The notes under the pieces were generated by a model. That model saw nothing but the letters and a program-made list of their open reading frames with translations. It ran no database searches and was not told the DNA's origin. Both the position numbers and the translations under genes were made by a program. 64,000 bases of DNA from Auricularia sp. M13 (taxonomy: Eukaryota; Basidiomycota; Agaricomycetes; Auriculariales; Auriculariaceae): contig CM073199.1 in NCBI GenBank assembly GCA_037042915.1, forward strand, positions 2,666,001-2,730,000, written 5' to 3'. This document shows, piece after piece, positions 43,561 through 54,315 of this stretch; position 1 is the first letter of the stretch; every line of letters starts with the position of its first letter.

Positions 43561-44482
43561 CGCAGACAGCGCTGTCCAGACCGCCGGCACGACGAACCGG
43601 TTCCCGTCGCCGCCAACGATGTGGCGCGTGCTCAAAGGGTGCAGCATCGCTGCTGCCAAAGCAGGCTGTCGCCCTGACGTCGCGTCGTCGATGAAAACGG
43701 CGTTCTCGGCGGCGAGGACCGTCGGCGCATCGGCGACGACTGCTCGGCCGTCTTGGGTTGCAATGAAAATCCTGCACCCTCGTGAGTACAGTTACCTTGC
43801 GAAGTGTGGCCTACCTGCTAACGTCTTGTTTAACCAAGATCTTCGTGATGAGGCCAGTTGATGAGCGCGCAAGCTCGCAACGGCGCGGAGTATCATTGTG
43901 AGTCCTCGTCGGCTTCTCGTCACTGCACGCATACACCCATCTCTGCTTCAGGCGCGGAGAGCGTCCACTCAGCTGCTACCAATCAATGCAGACGTCAAAT
44001 ATCATCTACTCCAGCGTGGTGGCGCGGAGAACCCGGTGTATGTGGCTTCCAGTACGTATCTGGTTATAATTCAATTCCTCGTTTCCTGCTCTCCCCACTT
44101 CGGCGAATTGCTGTGCTTGTAGATAGTTGAATAACATATCTTGATTTTCATTACTTGTACGCCCTCCCGTGACGAGAATGGCTGCTTGTGATAATTGGAA
44201 TTGAGACGACAAGCCCGGAGCTGGACGGTCCCGCCTGGCAGGTTGCTTCCATGTCATGTATATTTGTACCATATTCAGAATGCATTGCTGTACCCGCGTG
44301 CGGTATATGGCCGGCCGTATGCGTACATACCATATTATTCCTGCATTCGACTCATATTCCGGTACATACAGCCCGAATACACCGCTCTGCATATTTCAGG
44401 CCCGGAAACAACCTGGCAGCCGGGCCGCTCTGCTCATGGTTTGCATATTGTCCTCTGGCTCAGGTAATCGGTCAAATATATT
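43561..44482. other. No recognisable gene
   Basis: Short frames only. 44160-44420 is AT-richer with no domain or RNA recognised. Confidence 0.3.
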
Positions 44483-44558
44483 ATAAGACGCGATGGCGGA
44501 GTCTGGACTCCGCGACGCGCTGCTTGGCGTCAGTCGGTCCATGGATATGTGGCATGTA
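44483..44558. repeat. 76-bp direct repeat, copy 1, with hairpin
   Basis: Matches 45656-45731 with about four differences. It contains the perfect hairpin GCGGAGTC-TG-GACTCCGC at 44496-44513. Confidence 0.85.
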
Positions 44559-45655
44559 TTGTGCAGCCCGTGTCCACAGAAGAAACGAGCGCGCGCAGCC
44601 ACGTACCACGCACCTGCTTACACCCACGTTGCTGCCAGACCACAGGCCGTCTCGGCAGCTCGCACGCTCCCCAAAGGTATCGGCTGTACAAACGGTCAGC
44701 ATGCAGGCAGTGTTCTAGAAGCTGCACTCACCCGCGGAGTGTGACGCACAGACCTACGGTCGACGCCGCGAGGTAGGACGAAACAAATCAGCCCAAGGGC
44801 AAAGACCCGCGCGGCCGATGGCAGAGGTACATACCTGACTGCTAACTTGCTCGTCGTGATTAATTGCTTGCTGTGTCGACATATGACTTGGTGTCCGCCA
44901 CACAGCACTCAGCACAACGAACCCGCCTTTGGAAGGGCGCCCACTTTATGTGCAACCTTTCGCGCTGTTTATAGGGTGCGCACGAAGGATCTGAGTCAGA
45001 TGGCGCGACAGAAAGCGTTACTGGAGCTACTAACACACCAGAACAAATACTATTGCCTATGCGCTGGCGGGCGCCGTAATCGAAGCAACCAAATGCAGAA
45101 ATCGAGCCTAAAGACAGTATGGGACGCATCAGAACCTAGTTATCACACCATAAGAGCGAGATGAGTAGCGCGTACCTGACTCGAACAGTTTGCTTGTATG
45201 TCGATGGCTGTGGTCGCCAATGCGCTTCCTGAGCGTCGACTCCATCTCAAAGAGTTGAACTTACCCAATATTCAGAGATGCGTGCATTGAGCGCTCACAT
45301 GGGATAGCGGCCATGCCTATTATTATTATACGTGAGCAAGTGAACTTAGAAGGAAAATGGGACAGCTTACCGTGTCGCTTTTCGCGTGGTATCGCGCGCT
45401 ACCGACCCCCAAAAAAATGCAAATGCGTAAGGTTCATCGAGAAATAGCACATACACACGTAAAATGCGTCACTGGGCCAGTGTAGATGCTGCCAGTGCTG
45501 CCAGTATATAAAAGACTTTGAAGACCAAGTCTGGCAGCCCAGACCAGGCAAAGGCGGTGCGCGCGCAGATGAATACAATGATGCCTGGTAGCAAGCGCGG
45601 GCACACCATAATGCGAGGGACGCTCACGCGCAGTGGGCCTGGTGGGGGTAGGAGG
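44559..45655. other. Segment between the two direct repeats, no gene seen
   Basis: 1.1 kb with short frames. A TATATAAAAG box lies near 45510. It could be the internal part of a small element bounded by the 76-bp repeats. Confidence 0.25.
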
Positions 45656-45731
45656 ATAAGACGCGATGGCGCAGTCTGTACTCCGCGACGCGCTCCTTGG
45701 CGTCAGTCGGTCCATGGATATGTCGCATGGA
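45656..45731. repeat. 76-bp direct repeat, copy 2
   Basis: Same orientation as 44483-44558. Here the hairpin is degraded (GCGCAGTC...TACTCCGC). Confidence 0.85.
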
Positions 45732-46222
45732 TGTGCATCATATCCGACTTATACGCGACTGATATCGACCGCATTATGAGGCGCATATGAACAGTATATT
45801 GTGCGCGTAGGAAAAGACTATCAGTGCAGTCGCAACACGCTAGCGACACTGACAGCGCGCCGCTCGTGATGCGCCAGTACGTTATCATATCGCTCGAGGA
45901 GCTAGAGGAGTTCCTGCTCGAGGATGACAGCAAGGTATGCAGAGAGCTGCGGGGTGAATTTCCAGCAAAACTGAATCAGCACAGGTCGGCGAGGAAATGC
46001 TGGAGTGGATGTGGACAAAGCGCGATCGAAAGAGCTGTGATCATGCAGCGACGCCAGGTTGCAACGCACCGAAGCAGACGCATCGTATGGACTTTATTTT
46101 GTAGCCCAGTTCATCGTAATAGTGAGACAACTTTCCGACGCTGCCAGACCAGAGAATGTTCAGTCTGTTGTCGCCAGATACAAGGCCACGGTTGTAGATG
46201 GGCGGCATAAGCATACTGCAGC
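45732..46222. other. No confident gene
   Basis: Plus-strand frames contain protein-like phrases (YVIISLEELEEFLLEDDSKV near 45880; EADASYGLYFVAQFIVIVRQ near 46080) in different frames. Possibly exons of the F-box/LRR gene interrupted at 46545, or an older decayed gene. Confidence 0.25.
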
Positions 46223-46545
46223 TTGGTTATTCCGGAAGACAAGCTGGGCCTGATCATGAGAAAGCGGGCCAGCGGTTCTGGTCGCTACGGTCGAGCAAAT
46301 AATCTGACGGTAAGAACAGTGCGGCAAAAGTCCGGACCTGGAACGCGACTTACCTCGCTCGCCACCGGCACGCAGCGCTGTTCGCCCGCTCCTTCCTCGC
46401 TCGCGTCGTCTGTGCTTGCGCGTGCAGAAAAACGATGCAGAAAAACGATGTCGAACTTGTGCGCTCACAGAAACGCGACGTCGAACTCGTGCGGTCAAGA
46501 CTTCCTCGGCGGCGTAGCGGGTTGCCTGAAGCATTTATACCTTCT
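46223..46545 (+). pseudogene. F-box/LRR-type host gene, left part, cut by the retroposon
   Basis: Plus-strand frame that leads up to GVAGCLKHLYLL at the insertion site 46533-46545 (ATTTATACCTTCT). The same 13 bases recur after the poly(A) tail at 50293, and from there the LRR-like frame goes on as LDVCFPTTCAALSTVACLSL. A leucine-rich reading on both sides of the duplicated site argues that a host F-box/LRR gene was interrupted. The true 5' end and exon structure to the left are not resolved. Confidence 0.45.
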
Positions 46546-46560
46546 AGCAGTCAGCAACCA

Positions 46561-47463
46561 ATGCTCCAGGACGCGCATCAATATTTCACACACCAGCACG
46601 CCGATATAAACGAGCACGTAGCTATGCAACAAGCCGGAGTTTACATGGAGCACGGAAACGGCAACACCGCTCCGTTCGCAGACTATCACGACGCGGTGCA
46701 TCTCGTGCCAGAGTATTATGCCGGCCCGCCCGTCTATTTCACCGGCAATACTCTCCCACTGCCTCCACCACAGCCAGTGTCGTCGGCCATCCACCTTGTC
46801 ACGTACGAGCACACCCACGACGTCCCCTTTGTCTTCCCACCTCCAGCCGCGCCCCCTGCTGGCCACGCTGTCCTGCAGGACGGGAATTGCCACTTTCCCT
46901 CCCTCGTCCCACCGCTACATCCGCAGGCGCCCAGCGGGCAGGACGGAGACAAGAGCGCCACTCCGGCGCCGGCGGTCATATGGGTGGACACGTGGCCCGG
47001 GCCCGTATCGGCTGCCCAGAAACCGCACGAAGGGTTAAGCGCCCGCCACGTCACGCCAAGCAACGGTCCCGTACGCAGCGCACGCACCTCGCACCGTGTG
47101 CAGCACACGCAACGCCAGACTCTGGAAGGACCGGCGGCACAGTCAAGCAGCAGTGCTCGCAGATACGAGCACGGGGAACTGGTCAGCCGAGACGAGACCC
47201 CACTTGGCACCGGCGATCGCGCGACGTCACCAGTCCACGGCGACACCAATTTGTGTTTTGGCGGATGCCGTAAGCTCTTCCGGCGCAAAGAAAGCAGGTC
47301 AAAGCATTGGAACGTGCACCCTGCGTGCGAAGAGCGACATGCCAAGTTCGTGTCCGGGACGATCTACGAGGAGGACTATCGCGCCCATCTGCGATGTAAA
47401 GAAATGTTCCGTGAAAAAAGCGAGGCGAGGGCGGCAGCGAGGCGTCGGCATCCTGCTTACTAG
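46561..47463 (+). CDS. Single C2H2-like zinc-finger protein inside the retroposon
   Basis: 300-aa frame starting MLQDAHQYFTHQHADINEHV. The frame is also open for 42 codons further left, into the host flank; that extension contains the 11-residue repeat KNDVELVRSQK / KRDVELVRSR. Composition is rich in Pro, His and Ala, with no fold predicted until near the C terminus, where CFGGCRKLFRRKESRSKHWNVH gives C-x3-C-x12-H-x3-H, a C2H2-like finger followed by a basic helical tail (KEMFREKSEARAAARRR). An AATAAA stands about 10 nt after the stop. Such fingers occur in many Agaricomycete proteins of unknown role. As a retroposon protein it could be an RNA- or DNA-binding ORF0; as a host gene carried along it could be a transcription factor. 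Both are inference. Confidence 0.55.
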   Translation: MLQDAHQYFTHQHADINEHVAMQQAGVYMEHGNGNTAPFADYHDAVHLVPEYYAGPPVYFTGNTLPLPPPQPVSSAIHLVTYEHTHDVPFVFPPPAAPPAGHAVLQDGNCHFPSLVPPLHPQAPSGQDGDKSATPAPAVIWVDTWPGPVSAAQKPHEGLSARHVTPSNGPVRSARTSHRVQHTQRQTLEGPAAQSSSSARRYEHGELVSRDETPLGTGDRATSPVHGDTNLCFGGCRKLFRRKESRSKHWNVHPACEERHAKFVSGTIYEEDYRAHLRCKEMFREKSEARAAARRRHPAY

Positions 47464-47938
47464 TTAAAATAGAATAAATCGTCTTGCCGGATGTTAACTA
47501 CCGGCCGGCAATCTGACAAGCCGGGACCGGGCGGAGTCGGATGTCAAACCACTCTTGACCTCTGACAGCGACCATAGGGTCAGGGCGCGCCGCCCTCTGA
47601 GGTGCGCTCACCCTTCTTTTAGACAGCTGGGTGGGCTTCTAAGAAGTTCGCCCGACTCCAGCAGCGCCCGTTGCCCGCATTGGGAAGACCAGGGGGCCTC
47701 CTTTCGCCTCCAACGGCGCGTCCGACAGCCCCGGAACATGGCCAGCAAATCACACGCCTACGATGCCTCACTCCTGCGCACATCGTCTGTACGTGACCGC
47801 GCTCCTCTGACGCAGTCCACGGCGCGCTCCGCATACGCACATCGCGACGAGAGGGCCGCATCGCTGGCAAGCAGGTACTTAAGCTATCACGTCGGCAAGG
47901 CTGGCACTTAACAAAAATCCATAGCAGCTCACCGCCCA
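47464..47938. other. Intercistronic region of the retroposon
   Basis: Contains AATAAA near 47471 and a hairpin-forming stretch (CTTGCCGG...CCGGCAA, about 47481-47508; GACAAGCCGG follows). No gene is seen between 47550 and 47930 that I can support. Confidence 0.3.
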
Positions 47939-49959
47939 ATGTCCCCCGTGCACACCGAAAAATCGACCGCCGGCTCTGAAGTCGACGACGTCTTCGCGCC
48001 GCAGCCGCCGCCACCGCCCATGCTCCGCGACTTCGTCGTACCGGCCCTGGAGGCAACGACGGGCGTATCGCTCCTGCCTGGCTCCTCACCCGCGCCTCCT
48101 GGCACCGCCGCAGTACGCTCTCCGGCGCACGCGGGCCAAGTGCGGTCGGCTGAGGACATGGCCACTCCGCGTGACAAGGCTGCCGACCGCGACGTGGTAC
48201 AAGACCGCCGTAACCGCCGCCGCGCCTCGATCGAAGAGTACAACGAGGCCGACTGGCCGGCCCTACGGGCGGCGAATCCGGCGACCCGCGCCTCCAGCGA
48301 GGGAGGCAGGCGCGAAAACCTGGCCCGCCCAGTCGCCGGACGCGCCCCCAAGAAGATTGACCTGGCGGCGCAGACCACCGCTGCGGGCAGGAGCAACGCT
48401 GGCCACGAGGTCCAGGTACGAAGCAGCCTGCTGCCACCGTGCACACCCTCACGCTCGCGCAGAGACTCGCCCGCGCCATGCAGCAGACCGACGTCAGCGA
48501 CAGAAACGGCGGCCAAGCCGGGCTGCCGTACGCAACTGCTCCGAACGATGGAGCCAGCCTGGCGTCCGCGGACATGGACATCTCGGGGACGCTCCCCGCG
48601 CTGCCAGTCTTCCGGCCTGGCTTGGAGAACGAAGACGCTTTCTCCGAGCGCTCCCAGCGCTCCCGCCTCCGCATCACTGCGTGCCCTCCTTCGCCCACCT
48701 CGCAGGCCATCGCCGATAATCAGCGCCTGCGTCGCCGCAACAAGGACCTCGAGGCCTGGAACGCGAATATCGCGCGCCAGGCGGCAGCCAAAGCCCAGCC
48801 CCACGCCGCGCCGACACCGCCTGCCCCCCTGCCCGACATAGCCCCTGATGACGAGGACGACATGTACGTGGACGACTTCCTCGAGCCCCCGGCCGCGCAG
48901 CCTCAGCCAGAGTACTCGGACTACGGGAGCGACTTCGAAGACGCCAGCAGCGCCCATATCTCCGACCTCCTCGACAAAGACCTCGTTCGCGCATCGTAGG
49001 ACTGCGACCGCATTGACGGCATGGAGGAGGACGCGCACCTGGCCGGGCTATGCCCCAGGACGCGCAAGGACTGGGACAGCGTCAAAGGTGGCAAGTTCGT
49101 CTTCTGGCCCAACCGCCTCAACGACGTCACCGACTTCAGCACGGCCAACCCGCTGGTATACATCGCGAAGATGACGCGCGTGATCAAGAGCGTCATCCTC
49201 AACAAGGACGCCAACCCCAAGCTCGCGTTAGGCGACCAGGACCCGCGCAGCCCTCTGCGCATCATGCCAGGCCTCACGCTCGTTCATAACCTTTCTCAGG
49301 AAGAATGCGACGCGTTCACCCAGAACCGCTTCGCTGTCCTCGCTGGCGCGGCCAACATCACGACTTTCTCGTACAAGCTGCGCGGCGCGACCTTCATTGG
49401 CACGCTCTCACGTACGATGGCGGAGCATAACGAGCTGCACACGGCCATCGTTAACACGGTCGAGAAGCTGCAGGAGCTGAGGGCGGCGCTGCGGAAGCAC
49501 GCGAACATCTACAAGGTCGGCTTTGACGCCTTGATGGCCTCGGTGCTCGACTCGGTCGAACTGAGCCCGCTGGGCACGACCGTGGAGGAGGAGAATATTG
49601 TCGAGTACAACGTCTACATCGACTTCACCTTCCTCCCGGTCACCACCTACCGCGACATCCGCAACAAGATCCGCTCCACCAAATTCCACATCCGCCTCGT
49701 CGGCACCGGCGTCTTCCTCATCCCCGGCTGGAAGTGCCGCTCGTGCGCACTCAACATGTTCCCTGGCTCGCACCCGACGGGCATGTGCAAGACCAAGGAA
49801 GTCGAAGGATGGCACCGCCCGATCGGCCCCCCCCCGCCGCCATCCCTCCACCCCTCGGCTATTGCGTCGGGCAGTGGCAACGCGCAGGGCAACTGGCGCA
49901 ACGCGCCGACGGGCAACAAACGTGACGGCGGCCCGCGCACGCGCCCTCGCGCCAACTAG
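47939..49959 (+). CDS. Gag-like ORF1 protein of a non-LTR element
   Basis: Begins MSPVHTEKSTAGSEVDDVFA, continues through a basic, disordered region (RRASIEEYNEADWPALRAAN) and a coiled stretch (AIADNQRLRRRNKDLEAWNA), then an acidic patch (DDEDDMYVDDFLEPP). The conserved part begins CPRTRKDWDSVKGGKFVFWP and runs for about 310 residues, through FTQNRFAVLAGAANITTFSY and VEYNVYIDFTFLPVTTYRDI, to a Cys motif, CRSCALNMFPGSHPTGMC. The same order recurs in the decayed copy near 18.2-18.7 kb. This matches gag-like ORF1 proteins of Agaricomycete LINEs as I remember them. The tail is Pro/Gly-rich. The region carries about two breaks but the last 312 residues are continuous. Expected role: RNA binding and particle formation. 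Confidence 0.6.
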
Positions 49960-50259
49960 GACTCTACCACGCGCTTTGCCCACGACCCCCCGCTCACTCC
50001 TCCCTCCTCTCTCGCCCCTATCCACACGTGCTCCATCATCTCCCTACCCGCCCTGCCGTTCTCTACCATCCCCCGCTCGCTTCTGTTGCCGTCGCCAAAA
50101 TCATTGTCGATCCGAGCTCTATTACAACGGTGTGCTAACAGGATTCCTCCGGACGGCGTCGCCCTTACTAAGGACAGTTATAACTGTCCCCTCCAGCCTT
50201 CTTTCAGAAAAGGAGAGTCTCCGGGCCACTATGTGGCTGCGGCCTCTCTGACGCTACAC

Positions 50260-50260
<1 letters not shown>

Positions 50261-50293
<33 letters not shown>
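50261..50293 (+). repeat. Poly(A) tract, 33 nt
   Basis: Uninterrupted A33 ending exactly at the second copy of the 13-bp target site; read as the tail of the retroposon. Its purity suggests a young insertion. Confidence 0.9.
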
Positions 50294-50296
<3 letters not shown>

Positions 50297-51121
50297 ATAC
50301 CTTCTGGACGTGTGCTTCCCGACGACATGCGCTGCGTTGTCCACTGTAGCGTGCCTGTCACTCGTCTTTCCCGCCACACCACAACACGCCGCGTCTTACT
50401 CCAGACTTTTCGAGCTCGTCCCGCTCCTCCAATCGCTGCAACTCTACGCAATCTCATCCGAACTCGCACATTACTTGCCCAGCTCATCTGCTCCCCGCAC
50501 CCTAAACGAGCTCGAACTGCGCGCCATCGGCGCCCACGACGTGATCCCCCATTACGTCGATTGGATGTCGGGAAACAAGCCCACCGCTTACCTCGCGATG
50601 GACGGACGAACCATCTCTTTAAACGACATACAGAATCTCCTTGTCGACTCTGACGCGTTCGAGCTCAGCATCTGGCACCTTCCATCGGTGGTACGCTGGC
50701 TGTTGAAGCGACCTGTCCCGACGACCGCAGTTTGTGTCTGTACTTTGGGCACTGTGCATCCGGCGATGGCTGGCCGCTAGCACAAGCACTCTTACGCGCG
50801 CAGGCGCTCCTGATCAACGTCGCGACGCCGGAAATACCGGTTCACATGCTAGCCGCCTTTGCCGACCTAAACGCATTTTCTATGCTGCCTAGTCCACAGC
50901 TTCTGAAAATAACTGTCCTGGACCTACAGAGGCGTATCATTGAATGGCAATTGCTCGTGCCACTATGGCGCGTGCTGAAGGCTTGCCCACTTCTCCACTC
51001 TATCGCCATCGACGTCGCACACATAGATGAGCAGGCCAACTACATCCCTCTTGGCGCACACAACGTGCGCGCGCTACTGGCTGTCCTGCAACGCCTACGT
51101 CCGTCACTCCCCAGAATCTGA
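50294..51121 (+). pseudogene. F-box/LRR-type host gene, right part
   Basis: Continues the leucine-rich reading after the target duplication: LDVCFPTTCAALSTVACLSL, LVPLLQSLQLYAISSELAHY, LNELELRAIGAHDVIPHYVD, and then, in another frame from about 50735, LKITVLDLQRRIIEWQLLVP and LHSIAIDVAHIDEQ up to the stop at 51121. The change of frame near 50735 has no good intron and looks like an indel. The leucine spacing is that of the large Agaricomycete F-box/LRR family; the F-box itself is not visible here. F-box proteins select substrates for SCF ubiquitin ligases. Confidence 0.5.
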
Positions 51122-51773
51122 GTTGACGGCTTTCCCCAGCATGTGTCGCGTGACGTCGACATGCCTCCCAATCTGGACGTCCACTTTCATAACCAACACG
51201 ATGCGTCGCCCACACTGACAACTAATCGCCCCCCCCATAACCACTCCGCCGGACACAGCGCTCCCGCTGTCCATCCCTCGTAACCTCGCCCTTGAACCTC
51301 GCCCTTGCTCCTCCGTTCTACTGCACGTCTAAAAAGAGGCCTAAATGTTTGCAATCGATTCATTTCAAGTTCACAGACGTCGTTGCCGCGGCGAAGCCTG
51401 AGAACATATGGACAATGCCATTCAGATTCCAGAGCGTGGTGCCGGACACTGACAAGTTCGCTGCTGCATGATTGACACTCATTCAGACTCTTGAAAAACT
51501 CAGGCGAGAATCTGGCGACAGAGTTGGACCGCGCGCCAATGCTGCACATCTGACGATTTTATGACAGACCTTGTCGACACAACTGGAGTTTGGCTCGCGG
51601 TGGATCCACGTCTGCGCTCCGTTCCGGAAACGCCATCTCGCCGTTGTCGCATCTTTGTGCTATGAATACTCCGCAACGTGTTTCCCGACACCCACCACGC
51701 CTCCTGGGCCGTTAAATTTTCGTTGCTGTTCTCCGAATTTGCTACAACTGTCCTCTGCACGTCCGCGACATTC
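51122..51773. other. No confident gene
   Basis: 650 bp between the F-box/LRR remains and the C2H2 gene. The last 100 bp are open in the frame of the zinc-finger gene (MFPDTHHASW at 51678), which is an alternative, longer start. Confidence 0.3.
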
Positions 51774-52777
51774 ATGCGTTCGCGACCCGAAACAGTGCAC
51801 TGTCGCTGGCGCAACTGTCCAGCGGCGCGAGCATCATTCCATGCGAGAGAGCTCTATCAGCACCTATTGGACGCTCACCACGGCATAAGGAGGACCAGTG
51901 GTCAGGCATTCGAATGCCTCTGGATTGGCTGCAGATCGCGCTCTGTCAAACATAACGTCGGTCGGCATCTCCTTCGTACGTCTCCATACCTCGCGTTGCT
52001 ACATGCATTGACCACACGTCAGAACACAGTGGTCATCGCCCTTACATCTGCGAGCAACGCGGTTGCGGCGTCGCATTCAAGAGGCGAGAGCACCTCCTCA
52101 AGCACGCGCACGCGGTCCATCATCACCAGCCGTCAAACCCTCCACAGGTGACCATTCACGAGGAGCGCAATACTCATCCAGCAACGTACCGTACACGCAA
52201 CTCTCACGATGCCAACCGGGACGACGACGACGCAGACCGCAACAATGCAAGGGATCCAGACAATCACGCTCAGCACGCTGTACCGCGGCTCACAGCGTCA
52301 ATATCCACGCACCCCCCTGTACGTTGTACTGTCCTTCTCATCGCTTCGTTGTCGTTGACAGCATTGCGTAGCATATCCTTCGCCGTAGGCATATATTTCG
52401 CTGGTATGACCACGCTCCCCAGCCACCTACAGCAATGGCCGGCTTGGAGGCTATCAATCACGCTCCAGAATCGTTGGCCAGAGCTACCGTCATCCTCCAG
52501 TCGGACCCCGCGGCGTGGGAAGAATGGTTCTTACAGTTCATCGATTGGTGTATCCAACAGGACCACAGTTGCACGCAGTCGTCAGTCCTGGCTCAAATGA
52601 GCCATAAGGTACGTTTCATCTTCATGTTTCAGCACCCATTTAACTCCTGGCGACGTCCAGACCGGACTTCCGCAGGCGGCATTTACTGAAATGTCGCTAA
52701 CGCTCGCAAACTACATGCATGACGCCTTCAAGCGCAGGAAGCGGTTGGGTTATGAAGCCGGCCAGACACCCGCCTAG
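51774..52777 (+). CDS. C2H2 zinc-finger protein
   Basis: Four exons (51774-51975, 52023-52318, 52372-52608, 52661-52777) with 47-53-nt introns join in frame to 283 aa. Fingers: HCRWRNCPAARASFHARELY with QHLLDAHHG; then FECLWIGCRSRSVKHNVGRH; then, completed across the first intron, YICEQRGCGVAFKRREHLLK with HAHAVH. After the fingers come an acidic/Asn-rich linker (NRDDDDADRNNARDPDN) and a helical end (AAWEEWFLQFIDWCIQQ; LTLANYMHDAFKRRKRLGYE). The start at 51774 (MRSRPETVHC) was preferred over 51678 because the extra residues look like leader. It stops at TAG 52775-52777, but the same frame then stays open for about 70 codons. Probable transcription factor, or the first part of a larger gene. 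Confidence 0.65.
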
Positions 52778-53746
52778 CTACGTGGCCTTATCGCAGTTGG
52801 TCTGGGGCGCACAACGTCTTCTCTACCCTATACGTCTAGCAGCTCCGCGTTCTCACAGGCCTTACCAATTGTCTTTCGCGCCAGTCCTGTACTTCGAATA
52901 TACCCAACTTTGATACTATGCCCCAATATGCCTCGCTGTTTAACGCACAACTGGACTACCGTCGACTTTTCTGTTCTTTGCGCGGAAACAAGCGAGTTGA
53001 TCCAGTGAGTACCCAAGCGCCCAAGCGCTCAATGCCGGCTCAAGACATGCGAGCTTTGCTACCTCACCACCGTGCCAGCATTCCGTCATGTTGGCCAAGC
53101 CATGACCGCCGCTGCCAAGCCGCTGCTGCTCGAGAAGAAATACAACAAGACTGATCTGAAGAAGTTGGTCCAAAACATAAACTTACGATTACCCAGACTC
53201 TACTCCGTGCGCTGCCCTCTGTCTCTCTCCCTCTCTCTCTCGCCCACTTTCTCTCGATCACTTTCTCTTTCACATGCTCTTTCACATGCTCTCGCAGGAG
53301 TTCGCATACGAGCTTTCAAATGCCTCTGCTTCGCTTCGATATACAGCCCTGACGTTGGCCGCTGTCCCAGGATTCAACTTCGCGGTTGCGGCGCCCATTC
53401 TACCTACGAGAACCTTGAAGCTGCCCATTGACGTCCCCCTACACCCAATCACATTTTCCGCCCACACGTGCCTTTGCCTTTGATCCTGGCTCGGACCCCG
53501 TCACACGCGCTTCTACGTACCAGGCGTCCCGCGTCCATCTCGAGTAGCGGCGACTTGAACCTAAGTATTCGACCGTTCAAGCTCCACTGTATGCCGACGT
53601 ACTGTCTCTGGAGACGTGCCACTCATCACCCTGGACTTCTGCGCCAACCTTGTCCCCATACTCGCACCTGTTGTATTTCCCTATTTATGCTGCTCTGGAG
53701 CACGGTGAACCCGCAAGCCGTCCCCCTTCAACCGATTCCATTCGTG
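52778..53746. other. Protein-like continuation and possible further exons
   Basis: After the TAG at 52777 the same frame reads LRGLIAVGLGRTTSSLPYTS, then IVFRASPVLRIYPTLILCPN and TVDFSVLCAETSELIQ, up to a GTGAGT donor at about 52994. Beyond it MTAAAKPLLLEKKYNKTDLK, then (after a CT-rich intron, acceptor GCTCTCGCAG near 53300) EFAYELSNASASLRYTALTL. These look like exons of one gene that either begins here or was once joined to the C2H2 gene. No domain recognised. Confidence 0.35.
53217..53290. repeat. CT-rich microsatellite in a probable intron
   Basis: (CT)n/TCTCTC runs with two CTCTTTCACATG copies, ending at the splice acceptor GCTCTCGCAG. Confidence 0.7.
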
Positions 53747-54315
53747 ATGTTCAGGGGCAGCTTCTTCTTCGTTGACGAGAGCGTACCCGAGAGGGACTCG
53801 GTCGCTTCACGGCTCCAGGTCGGTATGACTACGAACCACTGCAATATGCCCAACCCCTCACACAACCTGCCCCTTGCGCATTGCCAGGACTACGGCGGCC
53901 GTGTCTGCTACACGTTATCCACGGCCAATTTTGTTATCGTCGATACAGCAAATACCACCACCACGCCAACAGGCATAGGCTTGTCATCGAATGTCGTTGA
54001 TCACACCTGGGTGCAACAGTGTTTAGCGCATCGACGGCTACTGCCCTATACAGATCCATACAAGGTATGGATTTCGACGCCCTCCATACCATTCAGGCCT
54101 TAATCCTTCACGTCCACGCCGACCAGAACACCGTGGATGTAGCCGTGCACCATGACATGCTCCACAACGACGACGACGACGACGACGAAGTGCAGGAGGA
54201 ATTTGAGGTCATTCAACTAGGCGAGTGTTTCTCAACGCTCCTGCCGCAACACCACCAACCAAAAACGTGCTCAAATCACCATCTTAGTGAATGCCTGGTC
54301 GTCGGCCGACCATGA
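53747..54315 (+). CDS. BRCT-domain protein (N-terminal part), Rap1-like layout
   Basis: Exons 53747-53818 and 53888-54064, probably followed by 54097 onward after a very short intron. MFRGSFFFVDESVPERDSVA, then DYGGRVCYTLSTANFVIVDT and VVDHTWVQQCLAHRRLLPYT with DPYKV. The GG near the start of the second strand and the W in the last helix are the two marks of a BRCT domain. An N-terminal BRCT followed by an acidic stretch (a run of Asp codons at 54169-54187, then EVQEEFEVIQL) is reminiscent of Rap1 and other telomere/DNA-repair factors. The acidic region continues to about 54690 in the frame that enters the helicase, so a single BRCT-RecQ gene is possible. Confidence 0.5.

Larger units (their letters stand above)
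46546..50293 (+). mobile_element. Poly(A)-tailed non-LTR retroposon with 13-bp target duplication, no reverse transcriptase
   Basis: 3748-bp unit. The left boundary follows ATTTATACCTTCT (46533-46545). The right end is a 33-nt A run (50261-50293), after which the same 13 bases reappear (the first A can belong to the tail). This is the classic signature of LINE-type target-primed insertion. Inside are two plus-strand coding regions: a zinc-finger protein whose first ATG is only 15 nt from the left end, and a gag-like ORF1 with a Cys motif. No endonuclease, reverse transcriptase or RNase H is present in the 3.7 kb, so it must depend on another element. The second ORF has about two breaks; the first looks intact. 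Confidence 0.7.

Noticed and set aside
42572-43861. Several long overlapping frames in the GC-rich array
   Set aside because: All six frames are open because of base composition; residues are Arg/Ala-rich without domains.
46435-46560. Start of the zinc-finger protein at 46435
   Set aside because: These codons lie left of the retroposon boundary defined by the target duplication; the first ATG inside the element (46561) was preferred.
47619-49038. Long minus-strand frames opposite ORF1
   Set aside because: Arg/Gly-rich shadow frames of a GC-rich coding region; the plus-strand frame shows the family motifs.
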